33,175 bases of DNA from Firm-04 sp003446315 (GTDB lineage: Bacteria; Bacillota; Clostridia; Oscillospirales; Ruminococcaceae), in NCBI GenBank assembly GCA_946530355.1, contig CAMNAB010000016.1:1-33175 (forward strand), given 5' to 3'. Below, piece by piece: positions 29,744 to 33,175 of the stretch (position 1 is the stretch's first letter; every line of letters begins with the position of its first letter). A program made the position numbers and the translations under genes. Under the pieces are notes generated by a model, which was given only the letters and a program-made list of their open reading frames with translations, did no database searches and was not told the DNA's origin.

Positions 29744-30487
29744 ATGCTGGAACTGAAATCGTTGACTTTTACTGCCGATTCGGATAACGGGACAACAGAA
29801 ATCATCCGGGATTTGAATTTGAACATCAGTAATCATAAGTTTATTGTGATTACCGGCCCGAACGGCGGCGGAAAATCAACACTTGCAAAACTAATCGCCG
29901 GTATCGAAAAACTGACTGCCGGTCAAATTATATTTGACGGAACGGATATTACAAATCTTTCTGTTACGGAGCGTGCAAAGCTCGGCATCGGATTTGCTTT
30001 TCAGCAGCCGGTACGCTTTAAGGGCTTGACAGTGCTCGATCTGCTGCGCATCGCTGCCGGAAAAACACTCTCTGCTTCCGATGCTTGTGAGTATCTTTCT
30101 GAGGTCGGGCTTTGCGCAAAGGATTATATCAACCGGGAAGTGAATGCCTCGCTCTCAGGCGGAGAACTCAAGCGAATCGAAATCGCAACTGTACTTGCAA
30201 GAGATGTCAAGCTGGCACTCTTTGATGAGCCGGAAGCCGGCATCGACCTCTGGAGCTTCAGCAATCTGATCCGCATTTTTGAGCAGATGAGAAATACCGA
30301 AAAAGACCGTACAATCATTGTCATTTCTCATCAGGAACGCATTCTGAATATTGCAGATGAGATCATTGTGCTCGCTGACGGTAAAGTCACCAAGCAGGGC
30401 TCGAAAGAGGAGATCTTACCCGAAATCATCGGAACAAAATATGCACAGAATACCTGCTGCAAGATCGGAAAGGAGACAAATGTATGA
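29744..30487 (+). CDS. sufC: SufC-type Fe-S cluster assembly ATPase
   Basis: 247 residues. ABC-type ATPase of the SUF scaffold complex. Walker A GPNGGGKST, Q-loop FAFQQP, signature LSGGELKR and Walker B LALFDEPEAGIDLW are all visible, followed by the switch His in VISHQERIL. The FDEPEAGIDLWS form and the SGGELKRIEIA stretch match SufC rather than transporter ATPases, and no permease gene is nearby. GAAAGGGAAG precedes the start. The stop overlaps the sufB start in ATGA, so translation is coupled. Confidence 0.9.
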   Translation: MLELKSLTFTADSDNGTTEIIRDLNLNISNHKFIVITGPNGGGKSTLAKLIAGIEKLTAGQIIFDGTDITNLSVTERAKLGIGFAFQQPVRFKGLTVLDLLRIAAGKTLSASDACEYLSEVGLCAKDYINREVNASLSGGELKRIEIATVLARDVKLALFDEPEAGIDLWSFSNLIRIFEQMRNTEKDRTIIVISHQERILNIADEIIVLADGKVTKQGSKEEILPEIIGTKYAQNTCCKIGKETNV

Positions 30488-31410
30488 TGGAAATGGATGC
30501 GGTTCAGAAAAGACTGCTGCAAGAAGTCGCCGATTTGCACGATATTCCAGAAGGTGCTTATAATTTCCGCGCAAACGGTACGTCTGTCGGCAGACATACG
30601 ACTGCAAATATTGATATTCAGTCCAAAACAGAAGGTTCCGGTATTGATATTCATATTCAGTCCGGTACCAAAAATGAGAGCGTGCATATTCCGGTTGTTC
30701 TGAGCGCAAGCGGTTTGAAGGAAACTGTTTATAATGATTTCTATGTCGGTGAAGATTGCGATGTGCTGATCGTTGCAGGCTGCGGCATCGACAACTGCGG
30801 AACACAGGATTCGCAGCATGACGGAATCCATCGCTTTTTTGTCGGGAAAAACTCGAAAGTGCGCTATGTGGAAAAGCATTACGGCTCCGGTGACGGCAGC
30901 GGCAAACGGATCCTGAATCCCGTGACAGAGGTCTATATGGAAGAAGGCAGCTCCGTTGAGATGGAAATGGTTCAGATCAAAGGTGTGGATTCGACCAATC
31001 GAACAACCATTGCGCAACTTAAAGAAAATGCAAAACTCGTTGTGCGGGAGCGCCTGATGACGCACGGCGATCAAAAGGCATATAGTGTATATAAGGTTGA
31101 GCTGAACGGCGACGGCTCCAGCGCGGATGTTGTTTCCCGCAGCGTCGCAAGAGATAACAGCTATCAGAAATTTGATGCTTGCATCGTCGGAAGCGCCGCT
31201 TGCTCCGGTCATACCGAATGCGATTCGATCATCATGGATAACGGAAGAATCCTCGCTGTTCCTTCGCTGGAAGCAAATCATATTGATGCTGCACTCGTGC
31301 ATGAGGCGGCGATCGGTAAAATCGCAGGCGATCAGTTGATTAAGCTCATGACGCTCGGTCTGACTGAGGCGGAAGCGGAAGAACAGATCATCAACGGCTT
31401 CCTGAAATAA
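30484..31410 (+). CDS. sufB: Short SufB/SufD-family scaffold protein
   Basis: 308 residues, clearly shorter than SufB of E. coli or Bacillus (about 465-495). The beta-helix core is present (HIPVVLSASGLKETVYNDFYVGEDCDVLIVAGCG, VEKHYGSGDGSGKRILNPVTEVYMEEG) with the C-terminal SAACSGHTECDSIIM and LEANHIDAALVHEAAIGKIAGDQLIKLMTLGLTEAEAEEQII, typical of the SufBD family. Cys residues at about 99 (AGCG), in FDACIV and in TECDS are candidates for cluster ligands. With sufC alone it forms a two-gene unit like the minimal SMS system described in archaea and some anaerobic bacteria; sufD, sufS and sufU are absent here. It ends just before a strong terminator. Confidence 0.88.
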   Translation: MMEMDAVQKRLLQEVADLHDIPEGAYNFRANGTSVGRHTTANIDIQSKTEGSGIDIHIQSGTKNESVHIPVVLSASGLKETVYNDFYVGEDCDVLIVAGCGIDNCGTQDSQHDGIHRFFVGKNSKVRYVEKHYGSGDGSGKRILNPVTEVYMEEGSSVEMEMVQIKGVDSTNRTTIAQLKENAKLVVRERLMTHGDQKAYSVYKVELNGDGSSADVVSRSVARDNSYQKFDACIVGSAACSGHTECDSIIMDNGRILAVPSLEANHIDAALVHEAAIGKIAGDQLIKLMTLGLTEAEAEEQIINGFLK

Positions 31411-31418
31411 TAGAAACC

Positions 31419-31470
31419 ACACAGAAAAAAGACTGCGTAACATCACGGTTATGCAGTCTTTTTTTCTGTG
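31419..31470 (+). terminator. Intrinsic terminator after sufCB
   Basis: A long inverted repeat (core AGACTGCGTAAC and GTTATGCAGTCT with one G-U pair) extended by ACAGAAAAA and TTTTTCTGT. T7 follows the core; the long A/T flanks allow action on both strands. Confidence 0.85.
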
Positions 31471-31483
31471 ACAGACACAGTAT

Positions 31484-32080
31484 TCATTTGATATCCAGCC
31501 ATTCTTCCAGTGAGGCTTCGTCTATGCACTTTTTCGCTTTTGCGTATGTCAGCGCGTTTGTCAGAACGATCGGCGCTTTATCAGCAATTTGCAGCAGCTC
31601 GGAAACCGGCGTATCCAGAGAAAGCGCTTTTCGGATCTGCATCATCGTTTTCGCTTTGTTTGCAGGACATTTCTTCAAAACAACCTTCACGATCTTTGAC
31701 CAGTCAACCTCGGTTTTGACAGATTCCACCGCAAAAGAATGACCGTTTGCATACCATTGTGCGAAATTCTGCAAATGCGCGGGTTCCTGTGTGCCGATCG
31801 CGCCTTGCTCCAGAAATCCAAATCGCTTGATTTTGCGCCCGGATCGCATGACCAGCTCATAATCTCCATTGTCATTTCCGATTGGAATGAGATCCGGTGC
31901 ATATCGCGCAAATTCTAATGTCTGATATCGTTCCCCGATCTCTGTGACCGTATATAAGATCCCGTCATCAAAAATCATCGGATGATTTTGCAGTAAAAAA
32001 TCCTGATAAGCGACAGGAATCACGATGCCTAGTTTGTGTTCGATCTCTGTGATCTGCGTTTCAAATGCTCTTTGATCCAT
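31484..32080 (-). CDS. SMI1/KNR4-family protein with ribosomal L7/L12-like C-terminal domain
   Basis: 198 residues. Residues 1 to about 118 show the SMI1/KNR4 pattern (EHKLGIVIPVAYQDFLLQNHP, LIPIGNDNGDYELVMRSG, TQEPAHLQNFAQWYANG), a superfamily that includes many toxin-immunity proteins. Residues about 129-189 (VKVVLKKCPANKAKTMMQIRKAL, SELLQIADKAPIVLTNALTYAKAKKCIDEA) read like the C-terminal domain of ribosomal protein L7/L12, with its ANK, repeated helix and AP...L pattern. No signal peptide. AGGGAGATG precedes the start. No toxin gene is adjacent. It may be co-transcribed with the XRE regulator 108 bases upstream. SMI1 call sure; L12-like call moderate. Confidence 0.8.
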   Translation of the reverse strand: MDQRAFETQITEIEHKLGIVIPVAYQDFLLQNHPMIFDDGILYTVTEIGERYQTLEFARYAPDLIPIGNDNGDYELVMRSGRKIKRFGFLEQGAIGTQEPAHLQNFAQWYANGHSFAVESVKTEVDWSKIVKVVLKKCPANKAKTMMQIRKALSLDTPVSELLQIADKAPIVLTNALTYAKAKKCIDEASLEEWLDIK

Positions 32081-32188
32081 ACGATCATCTCCCTAATTCA
32101 GTTTCAAGTGCGCGATCGAACGCAGAGAACAGTGCAGCGTTCGTTTCTCATCGTGCTTTATTCCGCAGTTTTTCTGAGTTTCTTGTGA

Positions 32189-32953
32189 TTATCGTTTTTT
32201 GTAAATGACAAGCTCCGGATCCTTGCCGTCCTTTTCATAGGTGCAGACCAGAATAAACTCCATATTCGCCAGCACACCGAAGCACCGTTCACCGCCGAAC
32301 GCACATTCGAGCCGGTTGCCAAGATAGGTCGTGTTGTCGTCAAGGAATTGCACGGTATTCCCGTTCGGCAGCCGATAGGGCAGATTGACGAAGCTGCCCA
32401 CAAGGGCATTGAGCTTCTCGAGTTTTGGCATCCCCTCGATCTGCAATGCATTGATCTCGGCAATCAGCGTTTGTTTGAATTGCTCAAACGCGCCGCCGTC
32501 CGAAAGCTGTTCATATCGTTTCCAGTAGTCAAGCTGCGGCAAAGCCGAACGCAGATAGTCTCTGACCTCGTTTTCGGAATGCTCGGCGCTCACCATATTC
32601 TTCACACAAATCTCGATCAGGTCGTCCATATTGCTGTACATATATTTGCCGTCAGCATAACACCATTTGCAGTAGTCCTCGTTGCGTGACCCGTCTTTTT
32701 CGCGGCTGATGATACTGTCATCAAGCGGCATACCACAGCACTGGCAGACCCGCTTTCTCGGAACACCCAGCAGCGTGTTGATGGACACATCGAACAGTTC
32801 GGAAAGTAATTTCAGCGTTTCTGTGTTCGGGACGGTTTCTCCTGTTTCCCAACGGCTTACCGCCTGCCTTGTGACAAAGATCTGTTTTGCAAGCTCTTCC
32901 TGTGACATATCGTGCCTGATCCGCAGTTCCTGAATGATATTTTTGGTTTCCAT
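32189..32953 (-). CDS. XRE-family regulator with zinc-ribbon and unknown C-terminal domain
   Basis: 254 residues. A helix-turn-helix (residues 5-62: IIQELRIRHDMSQEELAKQIFVTRQAVSRWE, then VPNTETLKLLSELFDVSINTLL) is followed by a zinc ribbon with CQCCGMPL (Cys70-73) and CKWCY (Cys95-98). This spacing and the DGSRNEDYCKWCY wording match the putative zinc ribbon family PF12674. Helices follow, then a compact beta domain from about 195 (PNGNTVQFLDDNTTYLGNRLECAFGGERCF). AGGTGAGGTG gives the ribosome binding site. A DNA-binding regulator that senses metal or a small ligand is a reasonable guess; the target is unknown. Confidence 0.85.
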   Translation of the reverse strand: METKNIIQELRIRHDMSQEELAKQIFVTRQAVSRWETGETVPNTETLKLLSELFDVSINTLLGVPRKRVCQCCGMPLDDSIISREKDGSRNEDYCKWCYADGKYMYSNMDDLIEICVKNMVSAEHSENEVRDYLRSALPQLDYWKRYEQLSDGGAFEQFKQTLIAEINALQIEGMPKLEKLNALVGSFVNLPYRLPNGNTVQFLDDNTTYLGNRLECAFGGERCFGVLANMEFILVCTYEKDGKDPELVIYKKR

Positions 32954-32970
32954 ATTATCACCTCACCTAT

Positions 32971-32999
32971 ATCTTAACACAGATTGGGATATACGGCAA
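32971..32999 (-). promoter_or_regulatory. Possible SigA-type promoter of the XRE regulator gene
   Basis: Minus strand TTGCCG (32994-32999), 17 bases, TAAGAT (32971-32976). The match is only fair. Confidence 0.45.
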
Positions 33000-33108
33000 G
33001 CAACTGTCTGTTGCTTATATACAAAAATGCATGATGCTCGGTATCCAACAACAAGCAGCGGTTTTCTTCCCTATACAATGCCAACAACTTAAGATTCACC
33101 GTTAATTT

Positions 33109-33129
33109 GTGAATTGCTTTGCAATTCAC
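33109..33129. repeat. Palindrome, 9-base arms
   Basis: GTGAATTGC (33109-33117) and GCAATTCAC (33121-33129) form a perfect inverted repeat around TTT. No gene is seen from 33000 to the window end. Confidence 0.7.
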
Positions 33130-33131
33130 TT

Positions 33132-33160
33132 AGGGGCACCCTCTATCGCAGGGTGCCCCT
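33132..33160. repeat. Palindrome, 11-base GC-rich arms
   Basis: AGGGGCACCCT (33132-33142) and AGGGTGCCCCT (33150-33160) form a perfect inverted repeat around a seven-base loop, two bases after the first palindrome. No T-run follows, so it is not a standard terminator; a repeat-element end is possible. Confidence 0.7.
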
Positions 33161-33175
33161 CTCCGGAAAACGATC

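Noticed and set aside
30331..31446. 371-codon open frame on the minus strand
   Set aside because: Antisense shadow of sufB; it even runs into the terminator at its upstream end.
1..33175. CRISPR array
   Set aside because: Looked for because of the Csm6-like protein. No regularly spaced direct repeats were seen on reading the intergenic gaps.

Overview
The window looks like chromosomal DNA of a fibre-degrading Gram-positive of the Ruminococcus type (Oscillospiraceae, Bacillota). This is an inference from three things: two type I dockerin proteins and two bacterial expansins, which point to cellulosome biology; meso-diaminopimelate dehydrogenase, a SpoVB-type flippase, an SOS box of the Gram-positive type and strong SigA-like promoters; and a base composition near the middle with proline codons mostly CCG. 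There is no phage or transposase gene, no tRNA or rRNA, and no CRISPR array in the window.

Layout. At 92-2135 a secreted leucine-rich-repeat protein with a C-terminal dockerin reads leftward. From 2227 to about 8420 lies a rightward operon preceded by a strong promoter, a class I preQ1 riboswitch and an intrinsic terminator. It encodes the whole route from GTP to preQ1 (folE, queD, queE, queC, queF) plus four genes not in the textbook pathway: a P-loop uridine-kinase-like protein, a HAD phosphatase-like protein, an unknown 283-residue protein and a membrane-anchored metallo-beta-lactamase-fold hydrolase. Then come an unknown protein and a dockerin-expansin (leftward), a YdcF/SanA-family lipoprotein (rightward), and a leftward orphan that reads as a degenerate Csm6-like CARF-HEPN protein.

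From 12694 to 16882 are housekeeping genes: 23S rRNA uracil methyltransferase, small alarmone synthetase, Ddh, an HU protein and an alanine/lysine-rich protein. From 16886 to 19582 is a two-component system whose histidine kinase has a very unusual extracellular domain of about 240 residues rich in Pro, Trp, His and Asp. It is followed by a cell-envelope cluster (leaderless amidase, class B PBP, SpoVB-like flippase).

From 23762 to 25517 a leftward pair encodes a zinc macrodomain ADP-ribosyl hydrolase and a DUF1848 iron-sulfur protein. These are divergent from an SOS-box-controlled Y-family polymerase and YolD-like pair. A second expansin follows, with a 37-residue acidic peptide immediately downstream, then a minimal two-gene sufC-sufB Fe-S assembly operon. 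At the right end are a SMI1/KNR4 protein with a ribosomal L12-like tail, an XRE regulator with a zinc ribbon, and two tandem palindromes.

The parts most worth following up are the orphan Csm6-like protein, the histidine kinase sensor domain, the extra genes in the preQ1 operon, the macrodomain-DUF1848 pair and the expansin/small-peptide unit. All family names come from reading the translated sequences and recalling family motifs; no database search was run.
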